Assembly (NCBI RefSeq): GCF_027943255.1
Contig: NC_072896.1
Coordinates: 32,824,501 to 32,888,500 of the forward strand
Length of the DNA: 64,000 nt
DNA from: Anastrepha obliqua
Lineage: Eukaryota > Arthropoda > Insecta > Diptera > Tephritidae
Direction: 5' to 3'
The notes below the pieces were generated by a model. That model did no database searches and had not been told where the DNA came from. It worked only from the letters and a program-made list of their open reading frames with translations. Each line of letters opens with the position of its first letter. Position 1 is the first letter of the stretch. Position numbers and translations under genes: made by a program. Of this stretch, positions 32,446 to 43,150 are shown piece by piece.

Positions 32446-32889
32446 TAGGTAGGTAAGATGGCAAGAGTACCCCAGGTACACTTCAAGTAGCACTTACGTG
32501 CCGTTTTGATACCATAAAGTGGACCACTATCTGTGAAAGGATTAAGGGAGGAGATAAAACCGTCTACAGCCATCCAGTGCTATTGATGTAGCGGAGGAGA
32601 GAAAAGGGATCTAGGCTGGAGAATTTCGTCAAGTCATCCCCAAAGGGGACGCGCAGGAATATCAAGCGCCTAGCCGCCAAAGCCGGACATCTGCAGAGAA
32701 AGTGTTCCACAGTCTCTTTCTCTGCAGGATCCCCACAGCTTCAGCAATGGGGGTTGTACGGAATTCCCAGCTTCTCCGCATGAGTGCCGATCCCCCAGTG
32801 GCCAGTGATCACTGCAATGAGTTTGGAAATTGAATGGCGGGGGGTTCCCATTACCTTAAGCGTTCTGTTTATATCGTAGCTGTATATTG
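32446..32889 (-). mobile_element. 5'-truncated insertion of the copy A retrotransposon family
   Basis: The first 430 bases are nearly identical to 26-460 (copy A): the AGGT tail, the 3' UTR with ACGTGCCGTTTTGATACCAT, and the coding end with the zinc knuckle. The break from copy A occurs at about 32879, where 12 unrelated bases precede the duplicated flank. ACTGTAGG stands on both sides (32438-32445 and 32890-32897), with weaker similarity extending about 10 bases further out. It inserted into the same host DNA as the neighbouring element at 31949-32364. Confidence 0.85.
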
Positions 32890-33014
32890 ACTGTAGGCAA
32901 AAACAAAAAAAAATTTAAATCGGCTCATAAGTCTTCGAGAAATCGGCTATGTTCAGAAATGCAAACAACAAAATCGAATTTTTTTTGAAAAATCACATCA
33001 TGTTCCCCCCTAAA

Positions 33015-35235
33015 TCAAAAAAAATTCTTAAATAGTAATTTTATTTTTTGTTTTTGAAAAATATGTTTTTTCTTTGTCAACAGCAAGTGTATGTATATAT
33101 TCCCTCATAGATATATGCATTTCAAGCCTTCATATCGCTTTTCGACACACACTTTGCTACTTAAATTTGAACCACAACCACACGAAGCTTGCTAAAAGTT
33201 ATATCCCAAAACTTTCGTACAATACAAGTACACATTTACCCTTATTCCTGAAATATCCTTTACACTTGTAAATATTTGTATGTATGTGCGTAAAACCGTT
33301 TATGCCACGCATACAAGCCCATCGCAGCCACACATGCCAACTTGCCAAATGCCAGTTAGTGGAGATACTTTGTGTGTAACTATTCTTTGTACAAATTGCA
33401 TTGTTTTGTGCCCACCAGCATTTCGTTATTTACATGTTAAGTTGTGCACACAAAAATGTCCAAAAAAAAGAAACAAGGGACATGAAAAATGTACGAAAAA
33501 TGCAACTCAGCTGTTAAGTGTCCTCTGCACACTCGCCCACTGCTACTGCACGCACAATTGTGCTTTTGCCTTCGCCTCGTTTGCTTAAACAACTTGTAGT
33601 TGTCTGCTTTGTTCCTACGCTGCGTTCGCTTGTTTGCTTGCCCGCATTGCATAATGCTTAAGGCTGATTTACTGGTAATAGTAAATTCGTTTATACCAAG
33701 TGCTGATATAGCCGAGCTACATTTGGTGTGCGTGGGGCGAGAGCTAAACTTTTTTGTGGTAAAAGTTTAAAGGCATTGAATGCCGTAGCCGAGTGCTTGT
33801 AGATTCAATTCGCCGTGAATTTAGGGTAAATAATCAATTAGTTTTCATGCAAGACGGGTTTAGTTCAATATAATCGTACTCCATATTCTCCAAATCTGTC
33901 CACCAGCGACTTTTAATTACTTCCGAAGATGCAGAGATTGCTCCAGAGAAGAGAATCCACGTCGAAATGAAAACCTCGAATGTGTTTTTTTTTTTGCTTT
34001 GTTGCTATTTATTGCTCTGAATGGAGACTATAGTCGAGATAAAAATGATTTTAAGATTGATTTTGATTTGAGTAGATTTTTTTTCTTTCCCGGCTTGTGT
34101 TCTTTCATTCCTTGCACAAGTGTATGTATGTATGCCTAATTTAGTATATAAAAAATTGTCCAACGAATAAAATTGATTTTGTATACAAAATGCAGGAGTT
34201 TCCTAGTTGTCTCATCATTTCCCGAAATTTTTTTTCTCTCTCTCTCACAACGACAAAATTGCAGTAAGTAGCCAAAATTGCATTAGACTTTTCCATAGAA
34301 CTTTACCAACCAGTTTCGTCCGCAAAACACTCAACCATTTTGCGGTTGCTACTAACGAAATGCGAAAAGCTTTTTACTTTGCTAGGCCGAGAGGATTTTT
34401 CTGTGGTTAAGTTGTGCTTGCTTACTCACAAATACATGCATGCATACATACAGACATACTTGAATGATGTTTAAACTTATCACTCACATTTAATGTCATT
34501 CATGCACTCTGAATGGATGGCATGTCAAAGGTGCACTACACTAACACCAACACAAGTGCCAAATCAAGCAATAGAAATGCAGCCAAGTGAGTGGCTGGTT
34601 GTGATGCTGGCATCACTGAATTTCATGACCAATGTACATATATATGTATGTATGTGTATGCATGTGTGTAGACATGTGATTACTTATGCACACATCTATA
34701 TATATATGATGATGTTATAAACATACACATACAAGTATATACGAATCCATGCATTTTTAAGCACATTCTTCAGCTCATTCTTCAGTTCTTGTGTGGACAC
34801 ATTTGTGCTTGCACTTTCACATACCCACTTGCATGTATAGGTGGGCAGTTGTTTGTATTCATGTAAACACTAAGTTGTAACAAATGCCACTTAAGTGAAT
34901 TCGTGCTGAATTCTTCACTTAATTTCTTGAGCAAATAACTCGTTGAATTTTGCGATTTTTTTTTTCATCGTTACCCTCTGAAAGGTGATAAGCGAAAGGC
35001 AATAAAAGTAAAAATAGTATCATGGATTGAGTTACTTGATCTATTTTCAAGGCATACAGGCAGGTGTTGCCTTGAATTTAAAAGAGGTTATAATTTTTTC
35101 AGTGCTTGACTTCTTAAAAAAGGCATTTATGGTATTTCTATACCATATTAAGTGATCCAAGCATTTCGGAAACGAACGTCAATTTTTCTGAAAATTGGTT
35201 TATTTGTAAAAGTAAAATGTAAAATTTTCAATAAA
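33015..35235. other. No recognisable gene; TATG/TATA microsatellites
   Basis: Open frames of up to 102 codons (33280-33588) show no domain. Simple repeats of TATG and TATA lie at about 34110-34140 and 34640-34740. Confidence 0.5.
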
Positions 35236-35244
35236 AAAAGGTTG

Positions 35245-36830
35245 GTAAGTAAAGGAAATGATAGAAGCACCACTCTGGTACCCCTCAAGTAGTGCTAAAG
35301 CGTCGTTTTTTCTACAATCTTAAGACCTCCAACGGACAGATATCTACAGCCAGCCAGATCTGTTAATGTAATGGAGAAAATTGATTGGATTTAGGTTGGC
35401 GCACTGTCCGAGGTTGTCGAAGAAAGGAGCATCCAGTGACGTTAATCATCTAGCTGCCAAACCTGGATATTTACAGAGAAAATGCTCAACAGTATCCTTC
35501 TCTGAAAGATCCCCACAGTTTCTACAATGGGAGTTAAATGGTAACCCTAGCTTTTCCGCGTGTATGCCGATCATCCAGTGACTGGTAAATATAGCTACGA
35601 GTTTGAAAATTGAATGGCGTGGAGTCCCAAGAACTTCCCCCGTTCTCCGTCTATTGTGCCAGGGCCGATAGGTTTTCGAAACAGCACACGACAAAGGGTT
35701 AGGCTAGGTTTTTGTGGCAGTTGGCTTAGAAAGCCAGCTCAGCATGGTCCGTGTAGGTCCGTCTGAGTGAGCTGAGGTGGTACCTTCGCTCAATAGGAGA
35801 ATGTACGTAAACGGGCACACTCCCGCCTGATTAATGATTCGACTAAGCTCCCGCACCACTACAAGGTGCCTACCTTCGCGGAGGAGCTCACGACGAAATG
35901 CAGCTCAATCACTTCTGCGCTTTCATGAGAAATAAGTTGTGCAATTCGTCTTTAACAACAGTCGGAAGGATGCCGATGACCTGTTAGGAGACCTCTGAGA
36001 CCAATTGAACCCTTCTTGGCAAGCTCATCAGCAATTTATTTTCCCTCTACGTTCCTATGCCATCGACCCCAGATCAGAGAAATGTTAACTGCACTCCCAA
36101 AATATTTGATCTCCTCCTTGCAGAAGTTGATCAGTTTGTATCTGCACCATGGCGTCGTCAGAACCTCGATCGCGGCATGGTTTTCGGGAAAAAAATTTAA
36201 TTCTCCCCCGCTTCCACGTCCCGAAGCCTTTTGCATGCCTGCAGGATCACAAAGACTTCTGTTAAAACTAACGATTCCTTCTTGGAGCCGACAGTCTCTT
36301 CATTCCAATGTTGCTTACTTCTAAAGATTGCCTTGACACCCCCGTCGAACTCCAGTTTGTGGATAGAGAGATCTATCTGAAGTGCAGAGGAATATGGTGT
36401 TAACTGCTACCATGACCCTTGCCTTCAGAAGGCAATCTGTAAAGCCAAGTTAAAATTGGCCAAACAACTGCGTTTTCTATCCACAGCACGACCTTTGGCT
36501 TGAGCCATAATTTCTTGCCAAACATAGAACATAGAAGCTATAATGGCCTTCTTTGCCCAATCTTCAATGCGTATTTTCCAATGGAGTTTTAATTCAAGTA
36601 TCACTCCAAGATACATAATTTCCGAGAGAACTTGGATATTTAATCTGTGTGCGGGTTTATATTTTCTAGTAAATAGCATCAGCTCCATTTTATCAGAGTT
36701 GACTGTGAGGCCGCAACTGGCTGCCTAGCGACTGAGCACATCCAAAGCACCTTTCCAAAATTTCAGCCATGTCTAAGGGTAACGGTTCCGATACCAAGAC
36801 CAAGTCATCAGCACCTTATTTAACATAACT
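35245..36830 (-). mobile_element. RNase H-type non-LTR retrotransposon, copy F (older relative of copy A)
   Basis: The minus strand reads ADDLVLVSEPLPLDMAEI (from RT motif C, about 36810), ELMLFTRKYKPAHRL, MYLGVILELKLHWKIRIEDW, then RNase H pieces such as FFPENHAAIEVLTTPW (SDSQ lost) and NISLIWGRWHRNVEGK, then TPRHSIFKLVAIFTSHWMIG and CRNCGDLSEKDTVEHFLCKY (intact knuckle). The words match copy A closely but with many substitutions and stops. A separate element is inserted at 35696-35888. The 3' UTR ends near 35245 in GGTTGGTAAGT, recalling the copy A tail. Confidence 0.83.
35696..35888 (-). mobile_element. 193-bp retrotransposon 3' end nested in copy F, 9-bp TSD
   Basis: CACGACAAA (35687-35695) and CACGACGAA (35889-35897) flank the insert and agree at 8 of 9 bases. 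Removing the insert and one duplicate restores the copy F frame order as seen in copy A. The tail reads AACCTAGCCTAACCC on the minus strand, the TAACC-type tail also seen at 42753 and 63634. No coding remains in the piece. Confidence 0.8.
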
Positions 36831-36849
36831 TAGTTGGAACTTCATCTAA

Positions 36850-36960
36850 AAAAAAAAAATAAATAAAGAATTGGCGCGGACACTTCTGTTAGATGTTTGG
36901 CTGAGCTCCGCCTCCTATTTGTGCTGTACGCCTGGATGTTGGACCACAAATGGAAAAAGT
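36850..36960 (-). mobile_element. SINE 3' half, copy 6
   Basis: The minus strand reads CCATTTGTGGTCCAACATCC, AGCACAAATAGGAGGCGGAG and CTCAGCCAAACATCTAACAG, then GTGTCCGCGCCAATTCTTTA. It matches the 3' half of the SINE at 57536-57812. The tRNA-like head is missing. Confidence 0.65.
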
Positions 36961-38215
36961 TTTTACTGTCGGTTTCAAAATGTATAAGAGAGAGCTTTTT
37001 AAGTGAACTTAAATGCTTTAAAAAAAGTTTCTATTTTTTGTTTCAAAATTTATAAGAAAGAATTTTTAAAGTGAAAATTTGTAGGTCTTGTTCGAATTTT
37101 TATAACTTTTTTCTAACAGTTAGAATAAAATATTTTCTTAAGAAAAATTTGTTGGGAAAAATCTCATATTTTTTGTTTCAAATAATATAAAAAACGAGGT
37201 TTTGAAAATGAAATTTTTGCCGGTTTCTTCAAATTTTAAAAAAAATTTTAACTGTTGGAATAAAATATTTTTTTTTTAACAAAAGTTTCTTTGGATATAT
37301 AAGCTATATATTTTGTTTCAAAATTTAGATTTTTTAAAATGAGCATTTTTGGGTCTTCTTCAAATTTTTTTATTTTTTTAACTGTTAAAATAAAATAATT
37401 TTTTAAGAAAAAAATCTTTGCGAAAATTTTATATTTTTTGCATACAATTTTATAAGATAGAGTTTTTAAACAGAAAATTTTTGGGTCTTCTTCAAATTTT
37501 TTTAACTGCTATTGTTCTTTTATATTTTTTTTTCAACTGCTAGAATAAAATATTTTTTTGTTTTTTAAGAAAAAATTCTATAGAAAAGTTGATGTTTTTT
37601 GTTTCAAAATTGTTATAAATTATAATTATAAAACATAAGAGTTTTTCAAAGTGAAATATTTTCGGTTCCTTTTCAAATTTTTATAATTTTTTTGAACTGT
37701 TAATAATTAGAATAAAATATTTTTTTTTAAGAAAAATATATTTGGAAAAAGCTTAAATTTTTAGTTTCACAATTTATAAGAGAGAGTTTCTTGAAGTGAA
37801 ATTTTTTTCGGTTCTTTTTCTATATTTTATAATTTTTTTGAACTGTTAGAATAAAATATTTTTTTTTAAGAAAAATTTCTTTGGAAAAAGCTTAAATTTT
37901 TTGTTTCACAATTAATAAGAGAGAGTTTTTTGAAGTGAAATATTTTCGGTTATTTTTCAAATTTTTATAATTTTTGTGAACTGTTAGAATAAAATATTTT
38001 TTTTAAGAAAAATTCTTTAAAAAAATCTTTTTTTTTTCTAAAAATTTATAAGAATTAGGTTTTTAAAGTGAAGTTTTTCGGTTTTCTTCAAATTTTTACA
38101 ATTTTTTTAAAATAAATATATATTTAATATTATATTAATAAAAAATATTTTTTTAAGAAATATTTCTTTGGAAAAATCACAATCTGTTTTGTTACAAAAT
38201 TTATGAAAAAAAAAA
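36960..38215. repeat. AT-rich degenerate tandem array, about 130-160 bp unit, eight or so copies
   Basis: The word TTAGAATAAAATATTTTTT or a close form occurs at about 37124, 37258, 37388, 37540, 37700, 37850 and 37988, with a decayed eighth near 38110. Each is followed by AAGAAAAATTTCTTTGGAAA, then TTTGTTTCAAAATTTATAAG, a GTGAAAT word, CGGTTC or GGTCTTC and CAAATTTTTATAATTTTTTT. Spacing varies from 130 to 160 bases. It is a local satellite-like expansion, not coding. Confidence 0.85.
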
Positions 38216-38219
38216 ATTT

Positions 38220-39145
38220 TTGTAAATTTCGTGATTGAAAGTACGTTTCATTAGCAAATAATCGTCTTTCAACAACCCGCAGCTTCAACTCCTACAACCT
38301 CCGCTGACCTTACTTTTGAAACATTCCAATAGCTCCCAAGTCGCTCCCAACTATTGAGCCCATTTTTATTGCATCTGAGACGAGTTTTACTCAAATAGCG
38401 CCCCCAATTCGGAATATTTTTTTCTTCCACCGCCAAGCCAGTTGTCTACTCAAAACTGCTCCTCTAACCTCTCAATTCTACTGCACACGAAAATATAAAT
38501 TTTCATATACGAGGCATTGCATATTTCGTATTATTCACCACCTCTTTTCCTCATATTCCCATATTTATTGCGCTTTAACGCCTTGCGCTAGCAAAATTTA
38601 TTCAACTCCCAATCAAGCTGCTTTCCATTTGCCTACTTTCAGGCTAATGTGCTCACTTACAAGAAAGACAAAGGGCAGAAGTAGAAGAAGAATGAGTGGT
38701 GAATAAGAAAGGAATAAAAACGACAGCAAAATCTGTTGCAAGAAAATTTACCGTTATTGTTTTTATTGTTGTAATGGTAGTTGCTTGTGTTCGTTTGCTG
38801 AGCCCCATCGCCCTGCAGCAGCTATTTATGCATACATTTAAACTTGTAAACGCACACAAACACACATGCACACAAACATGCATACGCACACTTCTGTTGC
38901 CGTCTTACATTTTTCATAGTCGCTGTTGTGCTTTTTCCCTCACTGTTACTTATTAAGCTCTTTGTCATTGTTGTTATTTCTCGGTTTTTTTTTTCATTTC
39001 GCATTTGCACAACTGCAACAGCTTGTCTTTATAATGGAAATAATTGTAAAGCAGACATAATTATATGTATATGTATGTATGTGTTGCATACAAGTATAAT
39101 CAGGCAGTGAGCCAGGCGACTAGTCAAGCAGTTACTTCTATGTAT
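38220..39145. other. No recognisable gene
   Basis: Mixed AT-rich DNA with ACACAAACAC simple repeat near 38850-38890. The short open frames on both strands have no domain. Confidence 0.5.
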
Positions 39146-39148
39146 ATA

Positions 39149-39526
39149 CACTCGTGCTCAAAATAATAAGTCCACCTTATTTGGACCAGTTTTTACCAGT
39201 TTTGACCATTTCCTTTTAATTTTCATACATTTTTTATAAAAAAACAAAAATCAACGAGAATTTTTAACCACTTGAAACTTACACTTTATTATATAAAAAA
39301 TTCAGCGCATGTAAAACTATGTACGTTTCCAACTTTTTTTTAGAAAATTCTGAAAAAGAGTTTGAAATTATGATGAAAATGTATAGAATTTTTTTAAATT
39401 TTGATTTTTTTTTTAATTTTGCTTTTTGCGATATTTAGGGTGAACTATATTTTTAAAAAATATTTACAAAAATTAAAAAGTCAAAATTGTCCGAAAATAG
39501 TGCACTTATTATGCTCATCATGCGTG
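39149..39526. mobile_element. Tc1-like MITE (378 bp)
   Basis: Left end CACTCGTGCTCAAAATAATA, right end (reverse strand) CACGCATGATGAGCATAATA; counting the flanking TATA, 24 of 31 bases match. TA lies on both sides. Inside, AAAATCAACGAGAATTTTTA and CTTGAAACTTACACTTTATT match the elements at 20655 and 53682. TIRs with AAAATAATA resemble those of Tc1-like transposons. It has no ORF. Confidence 0.68.
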
Positions 39527-39529
39527 TAT

Positions 39530-40205
39530 ATATGTATGTATGTGTATTTATCTATATTTCCTCTAAGAATGTAAAAATAAAAGCAAGAAGAAGACGTGGC
39601 CGGCTTTAACTACTTAACAGCATACGCCTTTAATAGCTTACGTTTAGCAAAGTTGCCGTTACTCCACTTGTAGTTTTTGCTTTGGTTATTATTTCTTCTT
39701 GTGTGTGCGCCAATGTAATTTAGTGTAACTGCTATTTATATGCACATATTTCTAGGCGCCAACACACGCTCTCAGCCTTTGCATGCGTTACCCGATGACT
39801 TGGGCGTAGGTGCTTGCGTGCGCGCTTATGCTTATGAAAGTCTTTTATGCTTAGTGATATCAACGTCTTTTGGTTGGGTTTAGTTTTTATGCGCCGCTTA
39901 ATGAAGATGACCTGTTGGGTGACTTTAAAGTGAACATGAAATTGTAGGTATTATGATGCCAAGAGATTTACGTAGCATAAAAAGCAACATTAGTTTTTTC
40001 CCAAACTTTCGGTGGAGTAGAGAAAGGGAATTTTGTGAATAAGCTAAACGGTTAGGAGTGTTAAGAGAGAAGCAAGTATCTGGGAGCAGAAAAAGGTTGC
40101 TTCACATTTTTGTAGCATACTATAAGAGGTTAGATTAAATATTAGGCTATATTCAAGGCTTCCGCGAATGTTGTCCTAGACACTCAAGAATTTAAATTTG
40201 TATTT
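39530..40205. other. No recognisable gene
   Basis: No open frame of note and no repeat beyond short TATG tracts. Confidence 0.45.
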
Positions 40206-40214
40206 AGGTATTTC

Positions 40215-41336
40215 CTTAGTTGGTGGCTAGCTCTTCAGAAGGGCTACAACACCACTAAACTAGAAAGAGTACATAGAGCTGCTTGTGTGGGCATCACTGG
40301 TGCTTGTAGAAAATGTCCCACTGCTGCGCTCAAAGTTATTCTGCACTTACTTCCTGTGGATCTGCAGGTTAAATCCATTGTTGCTCAGAGCGCTATTAGG
40401 TTGAAGGAGATTGTCCTTTGGAGACAACTTCCTGTAGGACATAGTTGCATCTTGAAGGAAATCTCCTTCCTTCTCTGTTCTTCGCACTCATCTCTCCATC
40501 CGCAAACTGTGTTTTGAGGGTTGTTCTTTAAACTGCCAGAAGCGAGCAGCGTTTTTCAAGCAGAAGTCTTCGCGATCCTGCAGGCATGCAAAATGCTTCG
40601 GGGGCGCTGTTGGGAGGGAGACATTAATATTTTTTCCGATAGTCAAGCTGCGATCAAGGCCCTGTCACCGCCGTATTTCAGCTCTCATCTGGTGAACTCC
40701 TGTTAGGAGGAACTCAAACGTCTCGAACGTGCAGGAAACATTTCCCTTATCTTGGTTCCTGCGCACAGAAATATAGAGGGAAATGAAATTACCGACGAGC
40801 TTGCCAGGAAGATGTCGACAGAACCGGTTTCAGCTGTCCCCCTCGCAGACATCGGTGTCCCTTTGTCCGTTTTTAAATGCAAACTACACAATTTCTTTCT
40901 AAGAAAAGCGCAAGACAGATGGAGGTCTGTCTCATCGTGCGCTATTTCGAAAACACTATGGCCTCAATATGATAGAAACAGAACGCTTAAGGTAAGGGGA
41001 GTCCCCCGCCATTCAATTTCCAAACTCATTGCGGTGCTCACTGTTCATTGGGTGATCGGTACTCATGCGGAGAAGCTTGGAATTCCGCACAACCCCTATT
41101 GCAGAAGCTGTGGGGATCCTGCAGAGAAAGAGACTGTTGAACACTTCAGATTCCTTAACGTGCCCTTTGGGGATGACTTGAAAAAATTCTCTAGCCTAGA
41201 TCCCTTTTCTCTTCTCCATTACATCAACAGCACTGGATGACTGTAGAAGGTTTTCTCTTCCCAAAAATTTTTCTTTGCACAAGTATTGATCCTCATTATG
41301 GTATCAAAACGGCACGTAAGCGCTATTTGAAGTGTG
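40215..41336 (+). mobile_element. RNase H-type non-LTR retrotransposon, copy C (same family as copy A)
   Basis: It starts in the RT-RNase H linker (SWWLALQKGYNTTKLERVHR) and ends in the 3' UTR at ACGGCACGTAAGCGCTATTT, truncated before the CTAC tail that copy A has. It is the only copy of this family on the plus strand. It keeps the linker that copy A lost, while copy A keeps the first RNase H block that this copy lost. Confidence 0.87.
40287..41240 (+). pseudogene. Linker, RNase H and zinc knuckle of copy C
   Basis: Three successive frames (40287-40517, 40521-40706 and 40752-41240) read MGITGACRKCPTAALKVILH, then SSVFQAEVFAILQACKMLRG and INIFSDSQAAIKALSPPYFS, then HRNIEGNEITDELARKMSTE and CRSCGDPAEKETVEHF. 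A deletion of about 150 bases removed the FTDGS block with the first catalytic Asp. The second and third acidic residues and the Asp of EITDELA remain. The knuckle stops at VEHF, with the last Cys pair deleted. One stop replaces a codon near 40704. Confidence 0.85.
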
Positions 41337-41454
41337 AATTTAGACGTTCTCGAGTCATGCGATTTTGAAAATTATTTGAAAAACACACACAACTCATGTT
41401 ATATTATATATTAGTTATATTTTACTGGCTTTGAATGAATATATCTTCCTAAAC

Positions 41455-41660
41455 GTTAGAGGAGGATGAAACTGCTGACCACTTTCTTTGCGTCTGCTCG
41501 GCCTTCGCTCAAGTTGGGTGTGGTGTCTTTGGCACTGATGTGTTAAGAAGTGACCACCTTGACTGCTTGGTACCAGAAAGTCTACTCATATTTCTTCGGC
41601 GGTCGGGTAAATTTAAAGAAAATCCGCCACAGGATAATGGACTTTCTTTTCACTCGTGCA
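41455..41660 (+). pseudogene. C-terminal fragment of the copy E retrotransposon family
   Basis: The stretch reads EEDETADHFLCVCSAFAQ, then FGTDVLRS and WYQKVYSYFFGGRVNLKKIR across a frame change. It matches the 3' coding end of copy E (31085-31250), with His kept where copy E has Gln. Only about 200 bases remain. Confidence 0.75.
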
Positions 41661-41799
41661 TGCCAGCCTTTTCAAATGCTAGATGTTTTTTTTGAAATGC
41701 ACGAAATGTTACTTTTTGTTAAAAAAAAAAACATTATCTAATCTCTACTGAGCTACTAAAACCTTTCAATTCTATGTAATTATAGAAACAATTTCCGAT

Positions 41800-42020
41800 C
41801 TCGTTCCGATAGGCAGTGATGGTTTGTCTATCTAAAAAGGGTGATGCCGGTTTCAAGAAAAATTATAAAGAATTTTCTCTGTTTAACACTTTACATAAAA
41901 TTCTTACTTTTTTTACATTACTGTTTGGATTGCTTTGAACAATATCATTACAGAATTTTAAGCTGGTTTTTACAAGCGATACTCTACAATAGATAACCTT
42001 TTCGACGGATCTTACGTACA
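41800..42020 (+). pseudogene. Non-LTR reverse transcriptase N-terminal fragment
   Basis: Plus-strand words CLSKKGDAGFKKNYKEFSLF, NTLHKILT, then in another frame ITEFXAGFYKRYSTIDNLF correspond to RT finger motifs (PKKGD...NYRPISLL...KI and FQAGFRKGYSTIDN). The clade is uncertain. It directly neighbours an endonuclease fragment on the opposite strand. Confidence 0.6.
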
Positions 42021-42039
42021 TCTAAAACATTTCCATCGT

Positions 42040-42480
42040 ATCTTCCACCTTGACCTGGCTTCGCGTTTTTCAATCAGGGGACAGACACGTAGCTAGGTCT
42101 ATTCTTTTGTGCTGGAATCTGGTGCTACAGACTACCATGTTTCGAGCCCTGGCGAAGTCGATTAACCTCAGCCCGTTATCGGATGTTTCGTTGTGTTGGC
42201 TAAATTTCCCGACTGTGGCACCCAAAATCTCTTCCTTACCGTACATGGTAATGAAATCGTCAAGCGATTCATAAAAATGTACCCGACGCTCCTAGAAGCC
42301 GTATTTGGTCGCACTGTCTTTCTTTTCCGTCAGTTTGTGTGCATCAATGAGCGAGACGTTGATGAATTTCACTTCGCTGCAGATTATTATGAGACACTCC
42401 TTCACCGGATTATTGCAAGAGATTCCCAAAACAAATCCAACAAAGAATTTTCTCATCTTTACATGGCTAGACACTAATGG
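42040..42480 (-). pseudogene. APE-type endonuclease fragment of an RTE-like retrotransposon
   Basis: Minus-strand pieces in shifting frames read KFFVGFVLG, SEVKFINVSLIDAHKLTEKK, YESLDDFITMYGKEEILGAT, VGKFSQHNETSDNGLRLIDF and ARARNMVVCSTRFQHKRIDL. They follow the order of the APE endonuclease that opens RTE-like elements (FFNISLICAHAPTEEKDD, then GDFNA, VGKEGIFG and NGLRLIDFA). The GDFNA block with catalytic residues is missing. It is the only endonuclease remnant I can recognise in the window. Confidence 0.7.
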
Positions 42481-42752
42481 TCTTTTTGCATTACCCCGTT
42501 CATCGAATGTCTTGCATGGCAGTGATGTCAGCCGTTGCTCTTATGAGCCAAATCGGGCGGAGGCACCTTCCCCACTGAAGGATCACACAGTTCAGGTGGA
42601 TCCTGGTCCTTAGTTCGTTTGCCGTAGTCGTCATCAGAGTAGGGAGCTCTCATCTCAGGCTTTGTCTGCGTTTTCATTGGGAGTTTCGTTTTTACGTGTC
42701 GGGCATCAAATCCAGCGCACAACCAAATATCCTCGGCTATGCCACCTTCTCA

Positions 42753-43010
42753 CAGTAGGTTAGGTTAGCCTGGTTGGCAATAAGCCAGGCATAGACCTTT
42801 TGGTCCCTAGCACCTGCTTCTCACAATAGCTCACTGCCAAACGGTTGTTCAGAAGCTCTCCAGACGATTCTTGGGTGAAGCCCGGAAATCGTGAGTTGCT
42901 TGAACCGTATGTAAAATAATCGTCTTTACCACTCCCAGGTGAATGGCAATCAGAGAATTGCCGCACTTGTGAGGATTTCTGCACACGGAACCATATTCTC
43001 ATCGTAATCA
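42753..43010 (-). mobile_element. 3' end of a non-LTR retrotransposon with TAACC-type tail
   Basis: The plus strand begins with TAGGTTAGGTTAGCCTGGTT at about 42755, the inverse of a (TAACC)n tail, followed by GCCAGGCATAGACCTTTTGG. The region at 63634-63700 starts in the same way (TAGGTTAGGTTATGTTAGCC, then AGGTTG), suggesting related 3' ends. The minus frame at 42760-43002 shows no domain. Confidence 0.5.
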
Positions 43011-43150
43011 GCGACCGACTGTGAGAAATTTAGTTCGAATCGGATGATTGCTTTTAAAAGTCGTCCGCCTTGTTGAATCCGCTATTTGGAATTTTTGGAA
43101 ACTAAGTTCAGGGCTCGAAATCAATCTCAAGTATCCGTCTATGCGAGGAT

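Larger units (their letters stand above)
31587..33010. mobile_element. Possible MITE with short TIRs carrying two nested retrotransposon insertions
   Basis: The left end GGGGGAACA (31587-31595) and the right end TGTTCCCCCC (33001-33010) are inverse of each other, each next to TA (31585-31586, 33011-33012). If the two nested retroelements (31949-32364 and 32446-32889) and their duplications are removed, about 0.55 kb of AT-rich non-coding DNA remains. Short TIRs plus TA suggest a Tc1/mariner-superfamily MITE, but the TIR match is only about 10 bases. Confidence 0.4.
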
